Below are positions 28,342-37,652 of a DNA stretch of 64,000 bases, one piece after another (positions within the stretch are counted from its first letter, which is position 1; the number at the start of each line of letters is the position of its first letter). This stretch comes from RPQJ01 sp046347155. GTDB taxonomy: Bacteria > Pseudomonadota > Gammaproteobacteria > Steroidobacterales > Steroidobacteraceae. The notes below the pieces were generated by a model. It searched no databases, had not been told where the DNA came from, and saw only the letters and a list, made by a program, of their open reading frames with translations. Where the stretch lies: positions 1,054,001 to 1,118,000 of the forward strand of contig JAXMGT010000001.1 of assembly GCA_046347155.1 (NCBI GenBank), in the 5' to 3' direction. A program made the position numbers and the translations under genes.

Positions 28342-28977
28342 GTGACCCGGGAAACCGTCGTCCTCGTCCACGGCCTGTGGATGCGGGGGCACGAGTTCGC
28401 CCCGATGCGCGGGCGACTGGTGCGCGAGCACGGTTACGACGTCCGCGTGTTCAGTTACCCGACGCTGCGCGGCGACGCCGATTCGATCACGGACGACCTC
28501 CAGCGGATGGCCGACGGGCTCGCGGGCGCCGGCCCGGTGCACTTCGTCGGCCACAGCCTCGGCGGCACGTTCGTGCACCGGCTGCTCGACCGGGCGCCGG
28601 ACCGCTACGGCGGCAACGCCGTCGTGCTCGGGTCGCCGCTGTCCGGCTGCCGTGCGGCCGTCGGCGTCTCGCGATTCCGGCTGCTGCGGCCGGTCATCGG
28701 TCCGCACCTGCTCGCGGAGGCGGTTGCGCCGCCGCAGCGGTGCTGGCGGGGGCCGGGCGCATTCGGCTCGATCGCCGGCACCCTGCACGCCGGCACCGGC
28801 CAGCTGTTCACGCGGTTCGAGGAGCCGCACGACGGCACGGTCGCGGTGCGCGAAACGCGCATCCCGGGCCTCGACGACCACCTCGAGGTGGCGCACGGCC
28901 ACATGGGGCTCGTGTTCGCGGCCGACGTCGCGGACCAGGTGGCGCACTTCCTGCGCCACCGGCGCTTCCGCCGCTGA
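28342..28977 (+). CDS. Alpha/beta-hydrolase (lipase/esterase-like)
   Basis: A 211-residue alpha/beta hydrolase without signal peptide. The oxyanion region TVVLVHGLWMRGHEF and the nucleophile elbow FVGHSLGGT (Ser) are clear. A late acidic residue and VAHGHMGLVF supply the His of the triad. It resembles PGAP1/lipase-like esterases of proteobacteria. The start is GTG at 28342, 26 bases after aspS, so it may be cotranscribed. Substrate unknown. Confidence 0.82.
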   Translation: MTRETVVLVHGLWMRGHEFAPMRGRLVREHGYDVRVFSYPTLRGDADSITDDLQRMADGLAGAGPVHFVGHSLGGTFVHRLLDRAPDRYGGNAVVLGSPLSGCRAAVGVSRFRLLRPVIGPHLLAEAVAPPQRCWRGPGAFGSIAGTLHAGTGQLFTRFEEPHDGTVAVRETRIPGLDDHLEVAHGHMGLVFAADVADQVAHFLRHRRFRR

Positions 28978-28984
28978 GGACGCC

Positions 28985-29026
28985 GGGGACATTCCCGGTT
29001 TCCCGGGCGAAACCGAGCATGTCCCC
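28985..29026. repeat. Long imperfect palindrome between convergent genes
   Basis: Two 18-base arms (28985-29002 and 29009-29026) match in 16 positions in inverted orientation around a 6-base loop. The outer 8 bases GGGGACAT/ATGTCCCC and the inner 6 GGTTTC/GAAACC are perfect. It starts 8 bases after the hydrolase stop; its last base is the first plus-strand base of the OM-factor stop codon (29026-29028). It could act as a bidirectional hairpin terminator, though no T-run follows. It also resembles REP-type palindromes starting GGGGACA that are scattered in some proteobacteria. Confidence 0.75.
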
Positions 29027-30432
29027 TAGTTCGGTTGCGGGGCGACCGCCGCGGCCGCGTCCACCCAGCCGCCGCCGAGCGCCTTGTAGAGGTCGACGTG
29101 CGCGAGCAGGCGGTCGCGCTCGCCCTGGCTCGACAGCAGTTCGGCATTGAAGAGCGATGTTTCCGCGTCGAGCACCTCGAGGTAACTCGAATAGCCGCCC
29201 TCGTAGCGCTTGCGGGACAGCGTCGCATAGCGCTTCAGCGCCTCGACCTGCGCCCGCTGCGCGGTCGTCCGCTCGGTCGTCTTGACCGTCGCGACCAGCG
29301 CGTCGTCGACATCGGCGAACGCCCGCCGCACGACGTTCCGGTAATTGGCCACCAGCTGTGCCTTGCGGGCGTCGGCCACCTGGTTCGCGCCGACGTTCGC
29401 GCCGCCCTGGAAGATCGGTCCGGTGGCGCTGCCCATGTAGTTCCACGTGTCCGTGCCCGACTTGAAGAGATCCGACAGCGCGGTGCTGGCCGAGCCGAGG
29501 AAGCCCGTCAGCGATATCGTCGGGAAGTAGAGGGCACGCGCGGCGCTCACGCGTGCGTTCGCCGCGACGAGCTGCTCTTCGGCCGCGACGACGTCCGGTC
29601 GCCACGTGAGGACGTCCGACGGAAGGCCCGCCGGCACCGCGGGCGTGCCGAGTTCGCCGAGCGTGCGGTCGCGCTGGATCGGGCCGGGCGTTCGTCCGAG
29701 CAGCACCGACAGCGCGTTCTCCTGCTGGGCGATCTGCTGCTCGAGCACGGGGATCGACGCGGCCGCGACCTCGTAGGCGGAGCGCGCCTGTGCGAGCTCG
29801 ACGCCCGAGATCACGCCGCCCTTGTGGCGCTTCTCGAACACCGCGAGCGCCTTCGCGCGGCTGTCGAACGTCTCTTGCGAGGTGCGCAGCTGCTCGTCGA
29901 GCGACAGCAGCACAACGTAGCCGGAGACCGTCGCGCCGACCACCGAGAGCACGGCGGCGCGCCGGTCGGCCTCCGACGCCCGCCAGTCCGCGACCGACGC
30001 GGCCGTCAGGTTGCGGATCCGGCCCCACACGTCGATCTCCCAGCCGGCCGTCAATCCGCCCGCGACGGACCCCACGACCGCGTCGCTGCCGGGCGGCACC
30101 GCGCGCGAGGGTTGCTGCTGGCCGCTCTGCACCGAGTAACCGACGCCGGGCACCAGTCCGGCGCGCACCTGCATCATCAGGCCGTAGTACTCGTCGACGC
30201 GGGCCGCGGCGATGCGCAGGTCCTCGTTGTTCCGCAGGGCCTCGCCGACGAGCGCGTCGAGTGCCGGGTCGCCGAAGCCCTGCCACCACTGGCGGTCGTC
30301 GGCCTGCGGCGTCGCCGCGACGGACACGCGGAACTCCGCCGGCACCTGCATCGCGGGTCGCTGGTACGGTTCCCCGAGGCAGGCGGCGAGCGAGGCGCAG
30401 GCGGTGACGACCAGGATGGGACGGGCGCTCAT
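29026..30432 (-). CDS. RND efflux outer-membrane factor (OprM/NodT type)
   Basis: A 468-residue outer-membrane channel lipoprotein. Lipobox LAAC lies near residue 18. Family segments are WWQGFGDPALDALVGEAL, NNEDLRIAAARVDEY, GLTAGWEIDVWGRIRN and two TolC-like repeats ending FADVDDALVA and AETSLFNAEL. It connects the adaptor and pump to the outside. The ATG at 30432 overlaps the stop of the pump gene (ATGA), making it the last gene of an adaptor-pump-channel operon read on the minus strand. Confidence 0.93.
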   Translation of the reverse strand: MSARPILVVTACASLAACLGEPYQRPAMQVPAEFRVSVAATPQADDRQWWQGFGDPALDALVGEALRNNEDLRIAAARVDEYYGLMMQVRAGLVPGVGYSVQSGQQQPSRAVPPGSDAVVGSVAGGLTAGWEIDVWGRIRNLTAASVADWRASEADRRAAVLSVVGATVSGYVVLLSLDEQLRTSQETFDSRAKALAVFEKRHKGGVISGVELAQARSAYEVAAASIPVLEQQIAQQENALSVLLGRTPGPIQRDRTLGELGTPAVPAGLPSDVLTWRPDVVAAEEQLVAANARVSAARALYFPTISLTGFLGSASTALSDLFKSGTDTWNYMGSATGPIFQGGANVGANQVADARKAQLVANYRNVVRRAFADVDDALVATVKTTERTTAQRAQVEALKRYATLSRKRYEGGYSSYLEVLDAETSLFNAELLSSQGERDRLLAHVDLYKALGGGWVDAAAAVAPQPN

Positions 30433-33400
30433 GCGTGCGTCTCCCCGGTCGCGCTCGCATCCCCATCCGGCTTCGCCTTCGGCGGGAAGAAGCGTTCGCT
30501 CGCTTCGCTGATGAGCACGTAGAAGAGGGGCACGAAGAAGAGCGCGAGCGTCGTCGCGCCGACCATGCCGCCGATCACGCCGGTGCCGATCGAGTGCCGG
30601 GACGCCGAGCCGGCGCCGGAGGCGATCGCAAGCGGGATCGCGCCGGCCGTGAACGCGAGCGAGGTCATCACGATCGGCCGCAGCCGCATCTTCGCGCCCT
30701 CGACGGCCGACTCGACGATCGAGAGCCCCTTCGCGCGCTCGAGCACCGCGAACTCGACGATCAGGATGGCGTTCTTTGCCGCCAGGCCGATCAGCGTCAC
30801 GAGGCCGATCTGGAAATAGACGTCGTTGTCCATGCCCCGGACCCACACGGCGGCGAGCGCGCCGAGCACGCCGAACGGCACGGCCGTGATCACGCTGCCG
30901 GGCAGGGACCAGGACTCGTACTGCGCGGCGAGGATCAGGAACACCATCACGAGGCCGAACACGAACACGAGCGCCGAGGCGCCGCCGGCCTGCTTTTCCT
31001 CGTAGGCCTGGCCGGACCAGGCGATCGCGTAGCCCTCGGGGAGCGCGCCCGCCAGTTCCTCCATGATTGCGATGGACTGCCCGGAGCTGTAGCCCGCGGC
31101 CGGCGCGCCGCTGATCTTCGCGGCCGGGAAGCCGTTGAAGCGCGGGATCAGGTCGGGGCCGGTCGTGAAGCGGGCGGTCGTGACCGCGTCGAGCGGCACC
31201 ATCTCGCCCGACCGGCCGCGCACGTAGATGCTGCGCAGGTCCTCGGGGCTGTTGCGGAACTCGGGTTCGGCCTGGAGCACCACCTGCCAGACCCGCCCGT
31301 ACTTGTTGTACTGGCTCACGTACAGCGAACCGAACAGCGACTGCAGCGCGCCGTACACGTCGGCGATCGGTGCGCCGAGCGTCTCGGCCTTGTCCCGGTC
31401 GACCTTCACGCTCAGCTGGCGCGAGGCCGGATTGAACGTCGAGTTGACGCCCGCGAGCTCCGGGCGCTGCTTCGCGGCACCGACCACCTGCTGCACCGCT
31501 TGCGCGAGCCGCATCGGTTCGCCGCCATTCAGGTCCTGCACCCACAGCTCGAAGCCGCCCTGTGTCCCGAGGCCGGGAATCGGCGGCGGGTTGAGCGGGA
31601 TCACGATGGCGTCCTCGATCGCCGCGACCTTCGGACGGATCGCCGCGATCAGGTCGTCGGCCGACAGTCCCCTGCCCTTGCGCTCCGAGTAGTCCTTGAG
31701 GCTCACGAACACGGTGACCGCGTTCGTCTTGTACTGGCCGTCGAGGATGCTGTATCCGGTCAGCACCGAGGCGAACTGTGTCGCCGGGTGGCTGCGGACG
31801 GCGTCGGCGATCTTCTGCCCGACCGCGTCGGCACGGTCGAGGCTCGCCGAATCCGGCAGGATGCCGGCGATCAGGATGTAGCCCTGGTCCTCGGGCGGCA
31901 CGAAGCTCGACGGCACGGTCCTGAACAGCCCGAGGATCGCGACGATCAGGACCGCGAACACCGCGAGCGCGAGCGTTGCGCGCTTGAGCACCCATCGCAC
32001 GCCGGCGGTGTAGCGCGCGGTCAGGCGTTCGAACCACTCGTTGAAGCGTTGGAGGATCCGCGGCGGGTGGCCGTGCGAGCCGTCGAGCAGCAGCGCTGCG
32101 AGCGCCGGGGTCAGCGTGAGCGCGACGAAGCCCGAGAGCGTCACCGAGATGACGACCGTGATCGCGAACTGCTTGTAGAGCACGCCGGTCGTCCCGCCGA
32201 GGAACGCGGTCGGCACGAAAACGGCGGCGAGTACCAGAACGATCGCGATCACGGGCCCCGAGACCTCGCGCATCGCGACGAACGCGGCCTCGCGCGCCGA
32301 GAGGCCCCTGGCCTTCATGTTGGCCTCGACCGCCTCGATCACGACGATCGCGTCGTCGACGACGATGCCGATCGCGAGCACCATCCCGAACAGTGTCAGC
32401 AGGTTGACCGAGAAGCCGAGCAGCGCCATCCCGACGAACGTTCCGACGATCGACACGACGACCGCAAGCGTCGGGATCAACGTGGCCCGCAGGTTCTGCA
32501 GGAAGACGTACACGACCAGCACGACGAGCACGACCGCCTCTAGCAGCGTGTGGACAACCTCGTCGATCGAGGCGGTGACGAACTGCGTCGAGTCGAGCGA
32601 CACCTCGAAGTCGATTCCGTCCGGCGCGCTCGTCTTGAGCCGGGCCAGCGTGTCGCGCACGCCCTTCGCGACCGCGAGCGCGTTCGAGCCCGGCTGCTGG
32701 TAGACCGCGATGAACACGGCCGGCTTGCCGTTCAGGCTCGGCCGCATCATGTAGTTCTGCAGGCCTTCCTCGGCGCGGCCGACGTCGCCGAGCCGGACGA
32801 TCGCAGCGCCCTCCTGGTCGGTGCGCAGGATGATGTCGTCGAACTGCTCAGGTGTGTTGAAGCGTCCCTCGGTGACGACCGGCACGGTGATCTCGACCGG
32901 TTTCGAGGTCGGCGACTGCCCGATCGACCCGGCGCCGAACTGCTGGTTCTGCCGCGCGATCGCCTGTTGGATGTCCGTCGGCGTGATGCCGCGGGCCGCC
33001 ATCCGGTCGGGCCGGAGCCAGATGCGCATCGCATTGTCCGCGGCGCCGAACAGCGTCGCCTGGTTGGCGCCCGGCACCCGCTTCACGGCGTCGAGCACGT
33101 AGAGGTTCGCGTAGTTGGCGACGTAGTCGACGTCGTAGCGGCCGTCCGGCGCGTAGACGGCGAGCAGCATCATGATGCTCGAGGACCGCTTGTCGACCTT
33201 GACGCCGGTCTTCTGCACGACGTCGGGCAGCTGCGGCAGCGCGATGTTGACGCGGTTCTGGACCTGCACCTGCGCCGTGTCGGGGTCCGCGCCGATCTGG
33301 AAGTACACCGACAGCGACATCTGCCCGGTCGACGAGCTCGTCGACTGCATGTAGAGCATCTTGTCGACGCCGTTCACCTGCGTCTCGATCGGCGCGGCGA

Positions 33401-33584
33401 CCGCCTGCGCGACCGTCGCCGCGTCGGCGCCGGGGAAACTCGCCGTCACCGTCACGACCGGCGGCGCGATGGGTGGGTACTGTTCGACGGGCAGCCCGAC
33501 GAGCGCGACCGCGCCCGCGAGCGTGACGACGATCGACAGGACGCTGGCGAGGATCGGTCGCCGGATGCAGACGTCGGAGATCAT
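30429..33584 (-). CDS. RND multidrug efflux pump, HAE1 (AcrB/MexB) family
   Basis: A 1051-residue inner-membrane pump. It starts MISDVCIRRPILASVLSIVV and includes the periplasmic porter domains and 12 helices. The proton-relay helix IGIVVDDAIVVIEAVEANM carries the conserved Asp pair. Length and motifs match AcrB/MexB-type trimeric drug exporters, which capture substrates in the periplasm and membrane. It lies 12 bases behind the adaptor gene and overlaps the channel gene, so all three parts of one tripartite pump are encoded together. Substrate spectrum cannot be read. Confidence 0.95.
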   Translation of the reverse strand: MISDVCIRRPILASVLSIVVTLAGAVALVGLPVEQYPPIAPPVVTVTASFPGADAATVAQAVAAPIETQVNGVDKMLYMQSTSSSTGQMSLSVYFQIGADPDTAQVQVQNRVNIALPQLPDVVQKTGVKVDKRSSSIMMLLAVYAPDGRYDVDYVANYANLYVLDAVKRVPGANQATLFGAADNAMRIWLRPDRMAARGITPTDIQQAIARQNQQFGAGSIGQSPTSKPVEITVPVVTEGRFNTPEQFDDIILRTDQEGAAIVRLGDVGRAEEGLQNYMMRPSLNGKPAVFIAVYQQPGSNALAVAKGVRDTLARLKTSAPDGIDFEVSLDSTQFVTASIDEVVHTLLEAVVLVVLVVYVFLQNLRATLIPTLAVVVSIVGTFVGMALLGFSVNLLTLFGMVLAIGIVVDDAIVVIEAVEANMKARGLSAREAAFVAMREVSGPVIAIVLVLAAVFVPTAFLGGTTGVLYKQFAITVVISVTLSGFVALTLTPALAALLLDGSHGHPPRILQRFNEWFERLTARYTAGVRWVLKRATLALAVFAVLIVAILGLFRTVPSSFVPPEDQGYILIAGILPDSASLDRADAVGQKIADAVRSHPATQFASVLTGYSILDGQYKTNAVTVFVSLKDYSERKGRGLSADDLIAAIRPKVAAIEDAIVIPLNPPPIPGLGTQGGFELWVQDLNGGEPMRLAQAVQQVVGAAKQRPELAGVNSTFNPASRQLSVKVDRDKAETLGAPIADVYGALQSLFGSLYVSQYNKYGRVWQVVLQAEPEFRNSPEDLRSIYVRGRSGEMVPLDAVTTARFTTGPDLIPRFNGFPAAKISGAPAAGYSSGQSIAIMEELAGALPEGYAIAWSGQAYEEKQAGGASALVFVFGLVMVFLILAAQYESWSLPGSVITAVPFGVLGALAAVWVRGMDNDVYFQIGLVTLIGLAAKNAILIVEFAVLERAKGLSIVESAVEGAKMRLRPIVMTSLAFTAGAIPLAIASGAGSASRHSIGTGVIGGMVGATTLALFFVPLFYVLISEASERFFPPKAKPDGDASATGETHA

Positions 33585-33596
33585 CGCGCGGTGCGC

Positions 33597-34766
33597 TCAG
33601 CCCTTGGGTGCCGCGGCCGGGGCGGACGGCTCGCCGGACGCGGGCGCCGGCGCCGCCGTGACCGGGACGCCCGGCGCGAGCTTGATGCCGCCGTCGACGA
33701 CGATTCGCTCGCCAGCCTGCAGGCCCTGCTGGATGAGCCAGCCGCCGTCCGAAAGGGGACCGAGCTGCACCGGCCGCGGCTGGGCCTTCGATTCCGCGTC
33801 GACGACCCAGACGAAGTTGCCCTGCGGTCCCTGCATCACGGCACGCTGCGGTACCTGGATCGCGTCCTTCCAGGTCGCGCCCTCGAGCAGCACCCGCACG
33901 AACTGCCCCGGCCGCAGCGTGCCGTCCTTGTTCGGGAGCTCGGCGCGGACGAGGAACGTGCCGGTCTCGCGGCTGAACGACGCGTCGCCGAACGTGACGC
34001 GACCGGGGGCCGGCAGCACCGTGCCGTCGCCGAGCACGACCTTGACCGTGTAGCGGCCGTCGGCCGGTCGCACGAGCTTTCCCTCGGCCAGCAGCTTCTG
34101 GTAGTGGAGTTGCTCGTTCTCGGAGATGCTGAAGTTCACGCGCATCGGGTCGAGCGCCGACACGTACGTGAGCAGGCTGTCCGGTCCCGGCGCGATGAAG
34201 CTGCCGGGCTGCTTGCGGGCGAAGCTCGTCATCCCGGTGACCGGCGACTGGATCGTCGTGTAGCCGAGGTTGATCTCGGCCTGCTGCACCTTCGAGCGCG
34301 CGCCTTCGACGGCGGCCGCGGCCGCGTCCTTCGAGCCCTGCGCGTCGTCGAGGTCCTTCTGGGACAGTGCGTCCTCGGCCGCGAGCGGTGCAACGCGCTT
34401 CAGGTTCGCCGCGGCGGTCGTCAGGCGTGCCTGCTGCGCCGCGAGTTCGGCCTGGGCCGCCTCGAGCGCGGCCACGAACGGCTTGCGGTCCATCTGGAAC
34501 AGCACGTCGCCTTCCTTGGCGATGCTGCCCTCGCGGTACTCGATCGACTCGAGGAAACCCTCGACGCGCGCGCGGATCTCGACTTCACGCGAGCTCTCGG
34601 TCTCGCCGACGTATTCGCCCACATAGGGTGCCGGCGCCGACGCGACCGTGACGATCGAGACCGGGACGGCCTGGGGTGTCGGTGGCGCGCTCGGGGCGCG
34701 ACTGCACGCGGCAATCGTGGCCGCAAGCAGGACCGTCGCCAGCCGTGTCGGGGTGGGTCGGGGCAT
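33597..34766 (-). CDS. RND periplasmic adaptor (membrane-fusion protein)
   Basis: A 389-residue lipoprotein adaptor of the tripartite pump encoded next to it. The signal peptide ends in lipobox IAAC. The barrel-sandwich/lipoyl halves (EVEIRARVEGFLESIEYREG and INLGYTTIQSPVTGM) flank a helical hairpin. The C terminus is Pro/Ala-rich. The ATG at 34766 is chosen because it starts the signal peptide. It heads the adaptor-pump-channel operon. Confidence 0.93.
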   Translation of the reverse strand: MPRPTPTRLATVLLAATIAACSRAPSAPPTPQAVPVSIVTVASAPAPYVGEYVGETESSREVEIRARVEGFLESIEYREGSIAKEGDVLFQMDRKPFVAALEAAQAELAAQQARLTTAAANLKRVAPLAAEDALSQKDLDDAQGSKDAAAAAVEGARSKVQQAEINLGYTTIQSPVTGMTSFARKQPGSFIAPGPDSLLTYVSALDPMRVNFSISENEQLHYQKLLAEGKLVRPADGRYTVKVVLGDGTVLPAPGRVTFGDASFSRETGTFLVRAELPNKDGTLRPGQFVRVLLEGATWKDAIQVPQRAVMQGPQGNFVWVVDAESKAQPRPVQLGPLSDGGWLIQQGLQAGERIVVDGGIKLAPGVPVTAAPAPASGEPSAPAAAPKG

Positions 34767-34828
34767 CACGCGGTGCGTCCTCGTGGTCCGGGCGCGGCGG
34801 ATGTCGCCGGCCATTGCGTTCCGGCCGG

Positions 34829-34834
34829 AGTATA
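34829..34834 (-). promoter_or_regulatory. Possible -10 box of the 34766-29026 efflux operon
   Basis: On the minus strand 34834-34829 reads TATACT, 63 bases before the adaptor ATG. The palindrome at 34838-34855 lies where the spacer and -35 would be, which suggests repressor control. No repressor gene of the TetR type lies beside the operon. Confidence 0.35.
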
Positions 34835-34837
34835 GCG

Positions 34838-34855
34838 GCCGGCCCGCGGGCCGGC
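34838..34855. repeat. 18-bp perfect palindrome in front of the efflux operon
   Basis: GCCGGCCCGCGGGCCGGC is identical to its reverse complement. It lies between the mutS stop (34897) and the efflux adaptor gene. It could be an operator for the efflux promoter or, as RNA, a 7-base-pair hairpin ending mutS transcription; no T-run follows. In GC-rich DNA such palindromes arise more easily by chance. Confidence 0.6.
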
Positions 34856-34896
34856 ATCGGCGAAGTACACGGTCGTCCGGGGCGGCCGCCGGTCGT

Positions 34897-37488
34897 TCAG
34901 CCGAGCCGGTCGCGCAGCCGGAAGACCAGCGCGAGCGCGTCCCGCGGGGCCAGCGTGTCCGGGTCCACGGCCCGGAGCTCGGCGAGCGCCGCGGCCTCGG
35001 CTGGATCGACCGGCGGCGCGAGGTCGAGCTGCCCCTGCGGCGATTCGGGCCGACCGGCGTGATCGCGACGTTCGAGTTCGGCCAGGTAGCGTCGCGCGTC
35101 CGCGACGACGTGGCCTGGCACGCCGGCCAGCCGGGCGACCTGCAGACCGTAGCTCTGGTTCGCCGGGCCGTCCTTGACCGCGTGCAGGAACACCAGGCGC
35201 TCGCCGTGCTCGGTGGCGTCGAGGTGCACGTTCGCGCAGGCGGGCAGTTCGTCGGCCAGGGCGGTCAGCTCGAAGTAATGCGTCGCGAACAACGTGAATG
35301 CGCCGACGTCGCGACCGATGTGCCGGGCGCACGCCCAGGCGAGCGAGAGGCCGTCGTAGGTGCTGGTGCCGCGGCCGATCTCGTCCATCAGCACGAGGCT
35401 GTCGCGCGTCGCGTTGTTCAGGATGTTGGCCGCCTCGGTCATCTCGACCATGAACGTCGAGCGGCCGCCGGCGAGGTCGTCCGCGGCGCCGATGCGCGTG
35501 AAGATCCGGTCCACCGGGCCGATCACGGCCGACCCGGCCGGCACGTAGCTGCCGATGCCTGCGAGCAGCACGATCAGCGCGCACTGGCGCATGTAGGTCG
35601 ACTTGCCGCCCATGTTCGGGCCCGTGACGATCAGCATGCGGCGGCCTTCGTGCAGCGACAGGTCGTTCGGGACGAACGGTCCGTCGAGGTGCTGCTCGAC
35701 GACCGGGTGGCGGCCGCCGCGGATCTCGATGCGCGACTCGTCGCAGAGGACGGGCCGGGCGAGGCGCAGCGTGAGGGCCCGCTCGGCGAGGCAGGCGAGT
35801 ACGTCGAGCGTCGCGAGCGCCGCCGCGGTCGCGGACAGTGCCGGCAGCCGCTCGACGAGCCGCGCGAGCAGCGCCTCGTAGAGTTCCTTCTCCCGCGCGA
35901 GCGCCCGGTCGCGGGCGCCGAGCACCCGGTCCTCGAACGTCTTGAGCTCCGCGGTGATGTAGCGTTCGGCGTTCTTCACCGTCTGCCGGCGCACCCAGTC
36001 CGCGGGCACCCGGTCGGCCTGGCTGCGGCTCACCTCGATGTAGTAGCCCTGCACCCGGTTGTAGCCGAAGCGCAGGTTCGCGAACCCGGTGCGCTCGCGC
36101 TCGCGCGCCTCGAGTTCGAGCAGTGCCTCGTCGCCGTGCTCGCTGATCCGGCGCAGCTCGTCGAGGTCCGCGTCGTGGCCGGGCGCGATCACGCCGCCCT
36201 CGCGGAGCAGGGCCGGCGGCGTCGGCACGATGGCCGTCGTGAGCAACGCGTGCACGTCCGGATGCGAACCCGCGGCAGCCGCCAGGGACTCGACGAGCGG
36301 CGCGCCCGCGCCGGTGAGGACCTTCTGAAGTTCGGGCAGGCAGCCGAGCGCATCGCGCAGCCCGGCGAGGTCGCGGGGGCGGGCGGTGCCGAGTGCGACG
36401 CGCGCGAGGATGCGCTCGACGTCGCCGACCCGCGCCAGCAGGTCGTGCACGGCGACGTACAGGCCCGTGTCGACGAATGCCTCGATCGCCGCCAGGCGCG
36501 CTTCGCGCGGCCCGCGCGAGCGCAGCGGCCGCTGCACCCAGCGGCGCAGTTCGCGCCCGCCCATCGAGGTCGCCGTCCTGTCGAGCACGCCGACCAGCGT
36601 CGAGTCGGCCCGCCCGGAGAGGCTCGAGTCGAGTTCGAGGTTGCGGCGCGTGGCCGCGTCGATCAGCAATGCCTCGTCGCGTTCCTCGGTCCGGATCCCT
36701 CGCAGGTGCGGCAGCGCCGTCTTCTGCGTGTCCCTGACGTAGGCGAGCAGGCAGCCCGCGGCACCGACCGCGAGCGGCCGGGCGGCGAGGCCGTAGCCCG
36801 CGAGATCGCGTGTGCCGAACTGCCCGCACAGTGCGCGCTCGGCGCTGCCCGCCTCGAAATGCCAGGGTGGCCGCTGCCGGACGCAGCCTGCGTAGCCGGC
36901 CGGCGCCCGCGTCGAATCCTCGGCGACCAGCAATTCAGCCGGCCGCAAACGCTCGAGTTCCGCGGCGAGCGCCTCGGCGCCCGTGGCCTCGAGTGCGTGG
37001 AAGCGGCCGCTCGAGAGTTCGAGCCACGCGAGCCCGAACCGCTCGCCCGCGGTCGAGAGCGCCGCGAGTAGTGTGTCGCGCCGGTCCTCGAGCAGCGCGT
37101 CGTCCGTGACGGTGCCGGGCGTCACGACGCGCACGACGCGTCGTTCGACGGGGCCCCTGGACTTTGCCGGGTCGCCGATCTGCTCGCAGATCGCCACCGA
37201 CTCGCCACGCTTCACGGCGCGGGCGAGGTAGGTGTCGAGCGTCTGCACCGGGACGCCGGCCATCGGGATCGGTTCGCCGCCCGAGCTGCCGCGCGCGGTC
37301 AGCGTGATCTCGAGCACGCGGGCGGCACGGCGCGCGTCCTCGTAGAAGAGCTCGTAGAAGTCGCCCATCCGGTAGAAGAGCAGTACGTCCGGGTGCTGCG
37401 CCTTGATGCGCAGGTACTGCTGCATCACCGGGGTGTGGGCCGCGAGGTCCCCTTCGGACTGAGGTCGCGGGGCGCTGGTCTGGGTCAA
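34897..37488 (-). CDS. mutS: DNA mismatch-repair ATPase MutS
   Basis: MutS recognises mismatches after replication. The 863-residue protein has an N-terminal mismatch-binding domain with the FYELFYEDA motif (Phe-x-Glu that inserts at mismatches). The connector, lever and clamp domains follow, then the ATPase with GPNMGGKST at 623-631 and the DEIGRGTSTYDG Walker B/signature block. Length is near the E. coli protein (853). It lies upstream of the efflux operon on the same strand but is separated by 130 bases with a palindrome. Confidence 0.97.
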   Translation of the reverse strand: MTQTSAPRPQSEGDLAAHTPVMQQYLRIKAQHPDVLLFYRMGDFYELFYEDARRAARVLEITLTARGSSGGEPIPMAGVPVQTLDTYLARAVKRGESVAICEQIGDPAKSRGPVERRVVRVVTPGTVTDDALLEDRRDTLLAALSTAGERFGLAWLELSSGRFHALEATGAEALAAELERLRPAELLVAEDSTRAPAGYAGCVRQRPPWHFEAGSAERALCGQFGTRDLAGYGLAARPLAVGAAGCLLAYVRDTQKTALPHLRGIRTEERDEALLIDAATRRNLELDSSLSGRADSTLVGVLDRTATSMGGRELRRWVQRPLRSRGPREARLAAIEAFVDTGLYVAVHDLLARVGDVERILARVALGTARPRDLAGLRDALGCLPELQKVLTGAGAPLVESLAAAAGSHPDVHALLTTAIVPTPPALLREGGVIAPGHDADLDELRRISEHGDEALLELEARERERTGFANLRFGYNRVQGYYIEVSRSQADRVPADWVRRQTVKNAERYITAELKTFEDRVLGARDRALAREKELYEALLARLVERLPALSATAAALATLDVLACLAERALTLRLARPVLCDESRIEIRGGRHPVVEQHLDGPFVPNDLSLHEGRRMLIVTGPNMGGKSTYMRQCALIVLLAGIGSYVPAGSAVIGPVDRIFTRIGAADDLAGGRSTFMVEMTEAANILNNATRDSLVLMDEIGRGTSTYDGLSLAWACARHIGRDVGAFTLFATHYFELTALADELPACANVHLDATEHGERLVFLHAVKDGPANQSYGLQVARLAGVPGHVVADARRYLAELERRDHAGRPESPQGQLDLAPPVDPAEAAALAELRAVDPDTLAPRDALALVFRLRDRLG

Positions 37489-37617
37489 GGCTTCGCCGTC
37501 CGTGTGCGTGCGCCTCGCGAGTACGGCCGGTGTCGGCCGGTCCCGCGCGGCGTCGGTGTCGGGGCCGGCATCCTAGCGGATGCGGGCGGGCGGATGTCAG
37601 CCCGGCGGGTGGACGGC

Positions 37618-37643
37618 GCCGGCCGGGTGCACGCCCGGCCGGC
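37618..37643. repeat. GC-rich hairpin downstream of the DUF4136 gene
   Basis: Perfect 10-base arms GCCGGCCGGG (37618-37627) and CCCGGCCGGC (37634-37643) flank a 6-base loop. The hairpin starts 9 bases after the minus-strand stop codon at 37653. A T-run is missing, so intrinsic termination would be inefficient; it may instead block 3' decay. Confidence 0.6.
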
Positions 37644-37652
37644 GGCGAACCC

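Noticed and set aside
28985..29026. Insertion-sequence end
   Set aside because: No transposase gene or target duplication lies on either side; kept only as a palindrome.
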